64,000 nt of DNA from positions 99,741,880 to 99,805,879 of the forward strand of contig NC_071398.1 of assembly GCF_022682495.2 (NCBI RefSeq). Reading direction: 5' to 3'. The notes beneath the pieces were generated by a model. The model worked only from the letters and a program-made list of their open reading frames with translations. It was not told where the DNA came from and did not search any database. How positions within the stretch are numbered: the stretch's first letter is position 1; each line of letters begins with the position of its first letter. This stretch comes from Desmodus rotundus (lineage: Eukaryota; Chordata; Mammalia; Chiroptera; Phyllostomidae). Position numbers and translations under genes: made by a program. Below, one piece after another: positions 45,968-57,699 of this stretch.

Positions 45968-47070
45968 GAGGAAGCAGCTAGAAGAAAAAGTAGCACGCAC
46001 CCACCTGTCCCAGGTATTTGAAACCTAAATTTGGATTATCTTCGAAAGAAGCCAGCTGTTCGAAGCCGGTAACTGTGGGCCCAAAGAATGCTTGGCAACG
46101 TAGGGAACAAGCCCACAGCAAGCTTCACGACCAGGCCGGTCCCCAGACATGCTGGGGACATGCTGAGCCATGCGCAGGGCCCCTTCCTCAGACACTTCCC
46201 CCTCGGGAACCCCCGGGGTCTACGGCTCATCCACAGGCCCCAGCGGGCGGCTCCAGGTGGTCTGCTCAGGCTCCCACGCTGCTGCCACAGGAAGCACATT
46301 TCTCTCAACAATGCTCACGGGAGGGCGCCCAACTTCCGGGGTGTCTGCCAGGACCCCGTCCCCCAGACCCTCGGCCCATCCCAGTGTCACAGAATGAACG
46401 CAGCCAAACGCAAGCAGCCTCTCGTTAAGAGCCCTCCACGGCAATGCTCAGTGCAACGGCCTGAGTGAGCCTAGCCAGATGGCAGGGACCTGTGTCCCTA
46501 GGGGCCGGGGCACCTTACAGGTGCGGCCCAGCATCTCAGAAGCCCAGAAGTGGTCTGTCCCGCTCTGAGTGAGCTGCTTCACACTCGGGAGGAAAACCAC
46601 ACAGCTCCAGGTGAGGCTCACCCACTCGACCCCTCCTTCCCCACTGTAGAATGAGGGGTGGGCACCAGCTGACTCCTGCCCTGAACTCACCGCGTACGAA
46701 GGTGACAAGCTTCGGGCAGAAAGACCTCAGCTCACCTAGCTCCCTCACTCCGGGCCTATGTAGGAGTCACCTCAGTGACCCGTGACAAGTTTGCTTCCCC
46801 GTCACCATCATTAACTAAGAAACACGCCCCCAACTCAGGAGTCACTCCCACTCAGCTCAAAAGCTCTCATTTGCAGGCACACGTGCCAGCCATTTGCCCA
46901 GCGTGCAACGGACTGGCTGGTCGATCCGAAGTCCACCGGCTGACTGCAGCAGCAGTGGGTGGTGCCACTCAACGCGTCCCTGCCGACGTCCTGACATCCA
47001 GTCCTGGGGTCCCGAGTGGCCCCAGAAACCATGCATTGTTAGGTGGGTTACAATACCATTGCCGCCGCCG

Positions 47071-47092
47071 ACACACACACACACACACACAC
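47071..47092. repeat. (AC)11 microsatellite
   Basis: Eleven AC units after GCCGCCGCCG. Confidence 0.95.
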
Positions 47093-47329
47093 CAATAACC
47101 AAAAAGCAGACACAGGTCAATCCGATCGCCTGTAGCTCCTAGAGCACAGGCACCAGCTGTGACTGAGCTTTTATCCCCAGAGCCTGGCAGGGTTGTGGCA
47201 CCCGGGGTAGGAGGGGTGTCCCCTCCAACAGGTGTTGAGATGGCCACTGGAAATGTCTTGATGCCTCTGGTACCCTCTTCATTCCTTCAGAATTTCAAAA
47301 CTGCAGTGTGCCCTGATCATTCTTTGCAG

Positions 47330-47610
47330 CAGCCTTGATCCCATCCTGGCAGCTTGGGCAGAGGCAGCTCAAATCTCCGTCCCTGAATTTTAGTGGGACA
47401 CGTGACTCCATTTCCCAGCCTCCCTTGCAACTTGTTGTGCACCTGCTACCTTCTGGGCAATCAGATAAGCAGAAGTGTGAAGGGGCAGCTTCCTGGAGTT
47501 TGCTTAAAGGGCAAGGGTCCCTTCTTGATTTTCCTTCCTGTTGGCTGGGATGAAGACTCAAGGGCTGGAGCTCAAGCAGCCACTTTGCAACACTGCTCTC
47601 ATACTAACTA
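47330..47610 (+). mobile_element. Old interspersed repeat, class uncertain
   Basis: CATTTCCCAGCCTCCCTTGC, then TTCTGGGCAATCAGATAAGC, GGAGTTTGCTTAAAGGGCAA, CTTCCTGTTGGCTGGGATGA and GGAGCTCAAGCAGCCACTTT resemble a common mammalian LTR-type repeat. I cannot name the family with confidence. Confidence 0.5.
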
Positions 47611-48289
47611 AGGGTAGTGATACCACTAAATAAAGGAGCTACAGACTCAAATGATCACAGCACAGAGAGAGGAATGAAGAAAGAGTGAGACAAACATTCT
47701 GGTTTAAACCCTGTTATTTGAGGTTTTCTGTCACTTTCGACAACAATGATCCTACTACAGATGGCGACACCCCCATAGCCACAGTGCCACAATGACCTCA
47801 TCAGCCAAGTCACGTCCACGTGAGGCTGAAAGGCTAGGGGGGAGGAGTTTTTGTCTAGACCCATGTCCCCAGCCACCAGGCACTGCCACCTGCCAGCCTC
47901 CATGTGTCCACCCTGAAGGGTCAGAACAGGCTAACATCCTCCCTATCTTTCCACACCTGCTGGCACTGCAGGCCGAGCTCTCCACAGAGGAAGCAGAACC
48001 CAGGGCAGGGCAGGGCGGGGGCCCCCAGAATATCGGACAGCTGCAGCTACTGGGCTGCGTGGGAAAGATCGTGGCCCATCAGCAGGCAGCGACATACACC
48101 CCCTCCCGGGACTTGTCCGGGGTTCAGTGCATCCCCAGGAAGGGACACTTGGGGTTGGCTCTGCTATCTTTAGAGCCACACGCACCTCCGTACGCAGGAA
48201 GTTAACCTGGGTCCGAGTCACAGGAAGGATCGTGAGCCGCTGAGCACAGAACACGGCGTGAGCCGGGAGATGTTCCCAGGACTTGACAG

Positions 48290-48445
48290 GCAGCCTGGTC
48301 TTTAACCTTCAAACCAACTCGGGGAGGCAGGTGTCCTTACCACGCCCATTTCACACAGCAGGAAACCGAGGCGCAGACAGGTAGGCAGGTTATGTGAGTT
48401 GCTCAACAAATGCAGGTCACTTGCTCTTAACCACCATACATCCCA
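48290..48445 (-). mobile_element. MIR fragment
   Basis: CACGCCCATTTCACACAGCA, GGAAACCGAGGCGCAGACAG and CACTTGCTCTTAACCACCAT match MIR in reverse. It is antisense to the other SINE families here and in sense with UCK2. Confidence 0.65.
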
Positions 48446-48993
48446 ACTCACCATGCCATCAGAGGGGACGGACACCCCTTCCCAGGTGCCACATGGCCCT
48501 GCAGCCTCGATGACATGGAAGCTGCAGGAGCGGTAGGACGGTCTCAGCTCAGCCCCGGGACGTGCCCCCGGTCGGCTCTGCAAAAGCACAGGCCAGTCGG
48601 GCTTCCTCAGGAGTTCATTTTCCTGATGACCACTTCACACGGGACAGAGCAAGGCAGGCAGGCCACTTCTGAGCCCCTCCAACTGGTTCTCTGGTAGGAA
48701 ACGGTCTCTAAGTCCAGGCTCGAAGGGACAGGTGCGGACGCCCTGGGGACAGTGGAGCCCGTGCAGGCGTTGGGAGCAGAAAGGATCGAACGCCGTACAA
48801 CCCTGGCACACTGAAACAACCCTTGCAGAAGGCCCCCTGCTAACCAGGGAACGAACCTACGATGAGGGTTACAGGACTGTGAGTCAACACGGAAGCGGAA
48901 AGGCAACTCCGTAACAGATGCGAGTAAACAGGGGGGAAGCAGGGAGGTTACGCCTTGGTTCTTCTGCATCATCTCAAACAACAGAAAAGTGGG

Positions 48994-48999
<6 letters not shown>

Positions 49000-49030
<31 letters not shown>

Positions 49031-49036
49031 CACGCA
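49000..49036. repeat. (TG)12 plus CGCG alternating tract
   Basis: TG repeat followed by CGCGCACACGCAC. Purine and pyrimidine alternate throughout. Confidence 0.93.
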
Positions 49037-49263
49037 CCCCCAGCCCCACCCTCTCAGGAAGTCAAGCTGTGGTCTCAGCCACAGCCTGGCTGACAGCTGC
49101 CACCAAGCAAAAGCAGTACAGGACAGGACGGTGCCTGTGCCCAAGCGGTGGCGCAGGCCTCGAGGTCGGATTAAAATCATTCAGCACAAAATGCTGATTG
49201 ATTATGGTCTCCCTGTGCAGATTCTGAGCCTGAATAGGGGGTCTGTGGATCCCTGTCTGTACT

Positions 49264-49350
49264 CCCCACAGACACACACACTCACACACTCTCTCTCTCT
49301 CTCTCTCTCTCCCCCCCTCACACACAAAAACACACGCGCACACGCACACA
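49264..49350. repeat. Compound CA/CT microsatellite
   Basis: ACACACACACTCACACAC, then CT repeats, a C run, and further CACACA and CGCACACGCACAC. Confidence 0.92.
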
Positions 49351-50384
49351 GTGTGCTCATTTTGCTGCTGTGCACCCCTCTTGTAAAGGTGGAAGCACTG
49401 AGGGAGGACCTGCTGGAGGGTCTGTTCTCCCTGCTGTGTGGGTGCAGGTGAGGTTGGCCCTGTCGTCCTCCCCGTTTTCCGTGAGGGTCAGGAGGCAAGC
49501 TGAGATGGTAAACCCCATGAACTGAGCCCTTTGTCCCAGGAAAAGACAAGGACGGCTCTGGCGAGGCATTCCAAAGCCACCCACTCGCTTCTGTCTGGCT
49601 TGCTGAGCAAGGATAAAGAGCCTGTTAACAGCAACGATGGCCCAGGACGCGAGGTCTTCTGGGGCACAGGCTCCCGGCGAAAGCTGACTTCCCCGTTTTC
49701 AGAAACTGAATGGACGAAGGAGAATGCGAGCGGCCAGCTGGACCCTCCACTCAGCCTCTCCACGTGGAGGCCACGCGTGGGCAGCCAGGCTTTGCTGCGA
49801 AGCAGAAGCAGACTGCGTTCACTCTCCCCGTCCGGCCACCCCTATTCCAACTGTGGAAAAGCGGAAATCGGACGCTCTGGTTATCCAACCATGCTTTTTT
49901 TTTTATGATTTCCTCCCTAGATCTCCCCCCGCGGCAGTGCCTAACCACAGAGCAGCGGGGGAGGGAACCGAAGGCAGGCACGCAGCACCGACTTCCCTTC
50001 TCCTGTCCTTGAAAACCTACGGCTTAGACTCATTCCTCCCAGCCGTTTTCCATCTATTCACAGACTCCGATTCCTCGAGTCCCGCCTTCTAGATCATTCT
50101 CCAGCACCTCCGGAGCCTCCCCAAACTCCGAGGAATCCAACAAATAAACAAATGCGGTGCAGACCGCGTTGCTCTGTGAGCCGACCATGATGGACGCCAT
50201 CAGAACCGACGAGGGCTAATCTTTGGTTGGGAAAGAGGAGTTGAAGTTAGCACCCTCTGCAATGAGGACTTCTCGCTGCCTCGCGGGACAGAAGCAACAT
50301 TCAGACACAGGCTGCACTTCTGTTTGGGACCCACGTCAACCATGTGCGACCATTTGGACCAAAAGCAAGTGCACCTCGGTGGCA

Positions 50385-51570
50385 GGAGGACGGCCTTTTC
50401 CGGACACAGAGCTGGGGCAACTGGACACCCAGGGGCCTGACCCAAACCCTCTGCCATTGCGGGCAAATTAACTCAAAATGGGTCAGGGGCTTATGGAAAA
50501 CATAAAACGGCAAAAGTTACTACGAAAAGAGCATGAGAGGAAGTCTTCAGGATCCAGGGCTTGGCGAAAATTTTGGGACTTGACACCAAAACCCTAATCC
50601 ACAGAAACACTCAATTTCAACAGAAGTGAAACTTAATGGGGCCTGGCCGGGTAGCTCAGTTGGTTGGAGCCTCTCGATTCACCAAGGTTGGGAGTTCGAT
50701 CCCCGGTCAGGGCACATGCAAGAAGCACCCAACGAACGCATAAATGAGTGGAACAACAAATCGATGTCTCTCTCTTTCTCTCTCTCCCTCTCCGCACCCC
50801 CTACCCCCATGCCATCTCTCGAAAAATCAATCAATAGAAGTTTTTTTCAAAGTAAAACTTGGTGAAACTCTCTGAAGAGGATGGAAAGATAAGCCACAGG
50901 CTGGGAAAAATACTCCCAAAGCACGTATCACACAGAGGGCTGTTACCTGGAACATGTAAAGAATTTTCAAACCTCCACAGTATGGGCAAAAGACAGGAGA
51001 AGGCACCTCCCCCCCAGCAGGCACACACACGACAAGGAAGCACATGGAAAGAGACCTAGCATCATTAGCCACTCGGGACATAAAAACCAAAACCAGGATG
51101 TCACTTCACTCAGTTCCCACGAGAGCAGCTGTAAATAAAAAATCAGTGACAACAGCAAACGCCCGTGACGAAGAGGAGAAAGTTCTACGCTGCTGGCAGA
51201 ACAGTGGTAAGGGGTCCAGCTACTCAGGAAAACAACTCCACGCTTTCTGTAAAAACTAACATGCAACCGCCCCATGCTCTGGCAACTGTGCCCCTGGGCA
51301 TTTATCCCAGAGACAGGACCGCATGTTCACACACACAGACACGCGTGCACAGCAGCCCTCCCACAGGATGTGCCCCCACGATGGACGGTACGCACCACGG
51401 AGCGCTGCTGAGCCATCAGAAGGCGTGAGTTACTACCCCGATGAATCTCCCGAGAATGACGCCAACGGGAGAAGGCCGCTCCCTGCACAAACCCACGTAT
51501 GTAACTCTCTAGAAGTGACGAAACATGGAAGCGGGGAACCGTTAGCGGCTGGCCGGGATTAGGGATGAGG
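50385..51570 (+). mobile_element. L1 3' region (ORF2 end and 3' UTR), SINE-interrupted
   Basis: AATTAACTCAAAATGGGTCA, GGGACTTGACACCAAAACCC, GGCATTTATCCCAGAGACAG and CGGAGCGCTGCTGAGCCATC are typical of the last kilobase of mammalian L1 ORF2. The 3' UTR-like end follows. A SINE sits at 50640-50845. Frames are broken throughout. Confidence 0.8.
50640..50845 (+). mobile_element. tRNA-derived SINE, second family, inside an L1
   Basis: The head reads GGCCTGGCCGGGTAGCTCAG, followed by TTGGTTGGAGCCTC, then GAGTTCGATCCCCGGTCAGG, AACAACAAATCGATGTCTCT and a CT-rich body with an A-rich end. It interrupts an L1 3' region (50385-51570): the flanking L1 text resumes after the insertion. Confidence 0.88.
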
Positions 51571-51764
51571 TGGGTGGTGGCCCATCATGGACGACGGGAT
51601 GGCACCATGGTTGACGGAAACGTCTGTTTTCGCTTCGAAAAGAGAAGTTTGCCTGAAGCCCCTCACTTTCAAAATTCTTCCCTCACAAGCCAGCGTTCAT
51701 TAATGGTGAATTGGTGTGGGGTGAATGTGTTTGGCTCATGGAACAGACATAAATTTGGGAAGCC

Positions 51765-52207
51765 AAGTGACAGACTGTCTTGGGTGAAACTGTGGCCCCC
51801 CAAGACAGACAACCAAGTCCTAACTCCCAGAACTTCAGAATGTGGCCTTATTTTGAACAAAGGTCTTTGCAGATGGAACCAAGGTGAAGAATCGTGAGGT
51901 GAGACCATCCCGGATAGGAGGCTGCTGAACTCCATGACAAATGTCCTTCTTGAAAGAAACAGACAAGGAGGAAACACAGAGGCGGGGGGAGGGGCACGTG
52001 AAGAGGGAGGCAGAGGCTGGATGATGCCTGTCTGAGCCAAGGACAGCCTCCAGCCACCGGCAGGAGCCCGAAGGACCCGCCTGCAGGGCCGAGGCAGCTG
52101 AACAGCTGGGCTGGGGAATCTGGCCTCCAGAACCGGAAGAGAATAAATCTCTGTCGTCTTAAAGCTCCAAGTTTGCACAGTAGGCTACTGAAGCCCTAGG
52201 AAACAAA
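51765..52207 (+). mobile_element. MLT1-like solo LTR (ERVL-MaLR)
   Basis: The text follows the MLT1 LTR order: CTGTGGCCCCCCAAGACAG, AAGTCCTAACTCCCAGAACT, CAGAATGTGGCCTTATTTTG, GGTCTTTGCAGATGGAACCA, TGTCCTT, CTGGCCTCCAGAACCGGAAG, AGAATAAATCTCTGTCGTCT and the end GCCCTAGGAAACAAA. No internal retroviral coding sequence adjoins it. The LTR's own poly(A) signal is at about 52142. Confidence 0.8.
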
Positions 52208-52535
52208 CCCGCCTGTCATTTTGTAGCGGAGGGGTTTAATTTCTCTTTTCTACCCGCGGAGCACTTTCTTCAACGTTTGTATATACGTATACGACGCCCG
52301 CACACAGATATTTTTCTTTGTCCCGAAGCCGCAGGCTGTAAGAATGTATCGTCTCACTTCACATCTTCTCCTGCAGGATTTCCCCAGCCATTTCCTGTTC
52401 GCTCTCGCTGCAATGTATCGCTGGCCGGCACACAGGAGTGTCCACGCCATCCAATACCCGGGTTAACCATTAGCACACAGGCTAACCAGACTCCACCAGG
52501 TTTTAAAAACTTCAGCTGTACTTAAGGAACAGCAC

Positions 52536-52735
52536 AGACCCGACTGGTGTGGCTCAGTGGGTTGGGCGTCCTCCTGCAAAGCGAAAGGTCGCGGGTTCGG
52601 TCCCCCGTCGGGGTGCTTACGAGAGGCAACAACAGATCGATGTTTCTCTGTCACATCGGTGTTTCTCTCCCTCTCTTTCTCCCTCCCTTCCCCTGTCTCT
52701 AAAAATAAATGAACAAAATCTTTAAAAAAGGAAAA
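52536..52735 (+). mobile_element. Ves-type SINE, subfamily variant
   Basis: CCCGACTGGTGTGGCTCAGT head, the subfamily-type GGGTTGGGCGTCCTCCTGCA and B-box GGGTTCGGTCCCCCGTCGGG. The TGTTTCTCTGTCACATCGGT segment is partly duplicated. It ends in AAAAATAAATGAACAAAATC. Antisense in UCK2 intron 1. Confidence 0.88.
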
Positions 52736-53682
52736 AGAGTAACACTACACTGAGCCCTGGGCTTCATCTTACTGTTTCTTTGGCAACAAAGAAGTTTCCA
52801 GATCCAGCAACTGTGCAAAAGTGTTGTTTGAGAGATTTCTGTGTTTCAATAGAAATGCCCCAATAAACTGCTGGGCAAGACAGATTCAGAACCAAAAAAA
52901 AAAAGCAAGATGGATGAAAACGACCCCAAACTGCCACAGCAAAGTACGGGTCCTTTACCATCAGCGTGGCAGGACCCGGCTTGACTCCCGCCTCTACCAC
53001 ACCCACGCGGGTCATCTCTCGGACCATCACTGAACTTCTCCACCGTGAGAAGTGACCGCCCTGCATCCCAGAGGGGCTAACGTACCAAAGGTGGTACCTA
53101 ACCAACGCCTCGTGTTTGCTACAAGTTATTCTCTTCTCTAAGGCTCCCGCCACTGCCATTCACACGGGAGCAGTGTCTGGAAGCTGCTCATTTTGCAGCT
53201 CAGTTGAAGATGGCTCGCCCAGTGTTTTTACACCTAATAAAACCGGGCAAAAAAACTCCGTTCTCCCTCTGGCTGGGAATCCTGTGCTACGGCTTCGTCC
53301 TTCCGTCCTGCTGACCCGAAAACTGAGCTGAAATTCTGGTTTCTTTTTTTCAGGTTCTGACTGTGGTCTTTCAACTTACTTGGTTTCTTTCTGTTACCCT
53401 CTTCAGGGCTGTCCACTTGTCGAGAGGCCGTACCTCTCTAACAGCACCCAAGGAAAAGGTCCAGAGGGCCAAGGCCGTCCGTCCCCTTGCCATCCCATAC
53501 CCCTATTACCTGACCCCTGACCCCACACAGCCTCTGCGTTTTCAGTCCCACGTACAACCCTTCAGAGGTGGTGGCCGCAGGCAAAGCCACAAGTGACACC
53601 ATGCTGTCCAAGCCTCCGCCCACTCGTGGGCTTAAGGCCTCCCCATCGTGCGGCCGTGGAGGGCGCTGCTCCCGCTGCAGCA

Positions 53683-53685
<3 letters not shown>

Positions 53686-53727
<42 letters not shown>
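53686..53727. repeat. (GT)21 microsatellite
   Basis: 42 bases of uninterrupted GT, long enough to be length-polymorphic. Confidence 0.95.
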
Positions 53728-53728
<1 letters not shown>

Positions 53729-55128
53729 TGCAGGACACACTGCGAGAGCAAAGAACCTGCATTTGCACATCTCCAAACACACGCCCAGTGAGCTCCCACT
53801 GCCAACGGTTTCTGTACCCCCACTTCCTCGTCCCCTTCATGACCTCTGCCTGGTTCACCTGCCCGTTTAAGTGAGGATACTGAAGCATCTTCACAGACTG
53901 GAAAGCTCTCCGCTGCTCCTTTTTTTCGGCCACCCGTCTGCAGATTCCTTGCCCTCGCTCTTCTGCTGAATCACTGGGTCTTCTTACGGACTTACAAAAG
54001 CCCTTCACGTGTCAAGAAAACCGGCTGTTTCTCATTTGTGCCACCAGCCTTTTTTCCAGTTAACTCTCCTTTTTACTTTAAAGTGATGTTTCCTTAAAAA
54101 ATTTTTACCAGTATAGTTGAATTGATGAACTTTACATGTTTTTATATTTAGAAAAGACTTTCACATGTGGAAATTTATAATAACTGCCCCTAAGTCTTCT
54201 CCTGAGCGACCCTCTCGCCCGCCCTTGCTTTGCCTTCACCATCCACGACCCCAACTGATTGAAGGGGGGCCAGCCGAGGGCACCAACCCAGCCACTGCCA
54301 CCCCTGAACCTGCGGGTGGGGGCCAGACACCCCCTCCCAAGGGGCGCAGAGGGCACTAACGGAACGGAAGTGAGATCTCACAGAGGGGGCTGCTCCGAGC
54401 TTCCTGTGCACAGGCAGAGTCACAGAAAGCCCTGCAGCTGTGTCCCCTGGGAAGTCACCCGGAAAGACCCCCAGGATCCACTTGCTGCCCTCCGGCCCGC
54501 AGCTGCACCCACAGGAATCGGGCTTGTGGTGCGCCCGTTGAAGAGCAGAACTCTGCAGCAGGTAGCAGCGCCCAGCACTGTAGCTGACAGGCGACACCCA
54601 TTTGTAAAGTCATCTTCTTCAGAAACACCCTGGGCAGGGTACTCTGGGAAGGGGGTGAAGTTGCGTTTCTCCCCACCACGATGAAGAGCTAAAATATGCA
54701 CACCCGCCCACCCGAGAACACCAGAGTGAAGACTGATGGGACGTGTCAGCCGCAGCAAGCCCTCGGGAAACAAAACACACACGAGTGAAGACAGGAAGTG
54801 AGGCGGCATATTAACTACTACGTGTTTCTCCTCTTCCCTCCACGAGCTTTTCCGTCCCCCAGCTCCCCTGCACCGGCCCCTGCAGATTTCTAGGAAACAG
54901 TGAGCAGAGAGAGCTCCCCGGGGAGCCGGCAGCCCACAGCGCAGAAGAGGCTGGAACCTCTTCCTCCCCAACGTCACCAGGACCCCTGAGAGGAGCAGCT
55001 AAGCATCAGCTTTTATACATTAAAACGATCGTCTCAGGAAAGCTGGGTAACCACATGCCCCCTCCCTTCCAAAAAAAGGATGAAGCTGGAACCTTACTTT
55101 ACACGGTGTGTAAAAATTAACTCAAAAT

Positions 55129-55252
55129 GCCCTGGCCGGGCTGCGGGTTCAATCCCTGGTCAGGGCACATACGAGGATCAACCAATGAGTACAAATGTGG
55201 AACAACAAATCGATACTTCTTTCCTTCTCGTTCTCTCTCAAAATCAATTTTA
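55129..55252 (+). mobile_element. Second-family SINE lacking its A-box region
   Basis: GCCCTGGCCGGG is joined directly to CTGCGGGTTCAATCCCTGGT, so the A-box half of the tRNA head is missing. The body AACAACAAATCGATACTTCT identifies the family. It lies in an L1 (55035-56690) between copies of AAAAATTAACT at 55112-55122 and 55253-55263. Confidence 0.82.
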
Positions 55253-55266
55253 AAAAATTAACTTGA

Positions 55267-55479
55267 GCCCTGGCTGGTGTGGCTCAGTGGATAGAGTGCT
55301 AGCCTGCAAATCAAAGGGTTGCCGGTTCAATTCCCAGTCAGGGCACATGCCTGGGTTGCAGGCCAGGTCCCCAGTAGGGGGCGCGTGAAAGGCAACCACA
55401 CATGGATGTTTCTCTCCCTCTCTTTCTCCCTCCCTTCCCCCCCTCAAAATAAATAAATATAAGCAAATCATCTTTTTTA
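55267..55479 (+). mobile_element. Full-length Ves-type SINE in the same L1 target
   Basis: GCCCTGGCTGGTGTGGCTCA head, GGTTCAATTCCCAGTCAGGG B-box, AGGCAACCACACATGGATGT, then the CT body and AAATAAATAAATATAAGC. It is flanked by AAAAATTAACT at 55253-55263 and 55480-55490, so it inserted beside the tail of the preceding SINE using the same short target. Confidence 0.92.
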
Positions 55480-56405
55480 AAAAATTAACTCTATGTGGAT
55501 CAAAGGCCTACCCAGAAGAGTTTAAACTATCAAACTCAAAAGAAAACGCAGGAGGAAAGCACCGCGATGCTGGATTTGGCAATGACTTCTTGGACAGGAC
55601 ACCAAAACCACAGGCAATAGAAGAAAAATAAACAGGATGGACTTCAAAATTAAAAACTTTTGTTCATCGAAGGGCACTATCCACACGTGAAAAAGCAACC
55701 TGAGGACCGGGAGAAAATGCTCGCAGATCACATATCGAACAGGAAGATCGGTATCCGGAAAACATAAAGAATTCCTACAACTCAACCCGAAAAGCCTGAT
55801 GAAAAAATGGGCAAGACTTGAACCAATATTTCTCCCAGAAATAAAAATATATAAAAAAATATATAAATACAAATCTACGTATATATATAAATGGCCAGCA
55901 AATACCTGAACAGATGCTCAACATCACTCATCATTAGGAAACGCAAGTCAGAACCTCAATGTGCCCTCTCTTCACACCCAACAGGATGGCTGCTTTAAGA
56001 AAAAACAAACTGAGAAGCGTTGGGGAGCACGAGGAGACAGTGGAACCCGGGGCGCTGCTGGTGGGGTGCAAAATGCTGCAGCGATCCCTGAAAACACTGA
56101 ACACAGACCTGCCTTGGGATCCAGCAATTCCACGTCTAGGCACAGCCCAAGGGGACCGAAAGCAGGAAGCAGATGTCTGTTCCCCGGTGTTCGCAGCGGC
56201 GTTATTAATAGCCGAAAGGTGGGAGCCACCCCGGTGTCCGCCACAGATGAGCGGGTACAGCAGAGGTAGGCCGCACCTACCGCTGAGTGCGTACGCGCCC
56301 TAAACAGGAAGGAAGTTGTGAGCCTGCCAGAATGTGGGTGAACCTCGAGATAATTCCTCAAGGGACTGAACTAAGTAAAATAAGGCCGCCGCCAAAGGAC
56401 AAATG

Positions 56406-56453
56406 CCACAAGACCCCACTTACAGAAGGCCACAAGACCCCACTTACAGAAGG
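56406..56453. repeat. 24-bp tandem duplication inside an L1
   Basis: A 24-base unit beginning CCACAAGACCCCACTTACAG occurs twice without mismatch (56406-56429 and 56430-56453). Confidence 0.93.
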
Positions 56454-57699
56454 CCCCCCCAGGGCAGTGCCACTCAGAGACAGAAAGGAGAAGGCTGGTG
56501 TCCAGGGGCTGGGGGAGGGGCGTGGGAGAAGTCGCCGGTGGGTGACTCCAGAGTTCAGGTTGGAGGATGAAAGAGTTCTGGACATGGATGGTGGCGACCA
56601 CCCGGTGACGACGGGAGGGCGCTGAAGGCCCCGGGCTGTGCGCTTCAGGACGGCTGGGAAGTGTACAATATGTATGTTTTAGCACCATAAAAGAAAGTGT
56701 TACCTAGTTACATTACTACGCTCCTCTCCCCCACTTAATAATGTAGGTCAAGGTCAAGGATCTTATCTCATTCGCCTTTGCACGCCTCCCCCAGGGTTGC
56801 GCCCTCAAGGGAAGCATCCAGAGCCAACGCCCCCCCAGTTCAGGTTCAGAAGTCGCACCAGAAACCGTGATGGGGGTGGGGGTGGGGGAGGCCAGGGAGA
56901 GAGAGACCCAGTCTATAGTTCTTTTCTCAGCTCTAAAAATCACCTCCCTCATTAACAAGGGCTTAATGAAGAACCTGACAGCTTGCACGACTAGGTGCCC
57001 ACGGGAAGGAGGTGCATGCTGCCCGGCACACAGGCCGCTCGAGCAGAGCGTACCCCAGGGGGCGCCAGGCCGACGTAAGGGACTGCTCCTTCACAGCACC
57101 TTCGCCCTGCACCTCCCTTCTTCCTCTCCCTGCGCCCCACACTGGCTGGCCACTCGTTTTCAGCCCTTCTCAGTCTCCAGCCGCACACCAAGGGTCGGAG
57201 ACAAGGCCAGGCCAGTGAGGGGGGAGCAGACCTTCGTGCTGAGTTGGAGGGAAGCAGCGGGCTGGGCCTCTCGCCTTCCTGGAGCCAAGAACCATCGGAC
57301 GAGCGAGTGCATCAGTCATCACGCGCGGTCACCCCAGGGAACGTCCCCTCCCTCCTCTCCCAGGCTTTCTCCCTGGGCATTCGGAACGCCCGGACTGGGG
57401 GGTGTGGGGTGTTGTGGGGGGACAACTTAGTTTGAAGAGTTTCCCACTGAAACACAACAGATAGGGCTCACTTTTCTAAGTGGGAGAGAGGTTAAAAAAG
57501 ACAATGTAATACAGGTCTATCTTTTTACATGGGAAACAAGGAATAAATGCCCATGGCCCCTGTCCCCAAACAAAGCAAGGGCAGGCAGACACTGTTAGGG
57601 ACAACCCACCCCAACCGCACTGGACTCTGCCCACAATTAGGCAAGAGCGTGAAAATGGCGATTCTTTTAACCAGTAAGTCAACTTCTGGTGGTTTGTTC

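Larger units (their letters stand above)
55035..56690 (+). mobile_element. L1 3' region carrying two SINEs
   Basis: CAGGAAAGCTGGGTAACCAC opens it. After the two SINEs it continues TGTGGATCAAAGGCCTACCC, TTGGCAATGACTTCTTGGAC, GCAGATCACATATCGAACAG, TGCTCAACATCACTCATCAT, CCAGCAATTCCACGTCTAGG and GGTGTCCAGGGGCTGGGGGA. That is the order of L1 ORF2 end and 3' UTR. A perfect 24-bp tandem duplication is at 56406-56453. It ends near GTATGTTTTAGCACCATAAA. Confidence 0.88.

Noticed and set aside
51765..52207. Endogenous retrovirus with coding capacity
   Set aside because: Only a diverged LTR-like sequence is seen, with no gag, pol or env remnants next to it.
55035..56690. Active L1 with intact ORF2
   Set aside because: Only the 3' end is present, interrupted by two SINEs and many stops.
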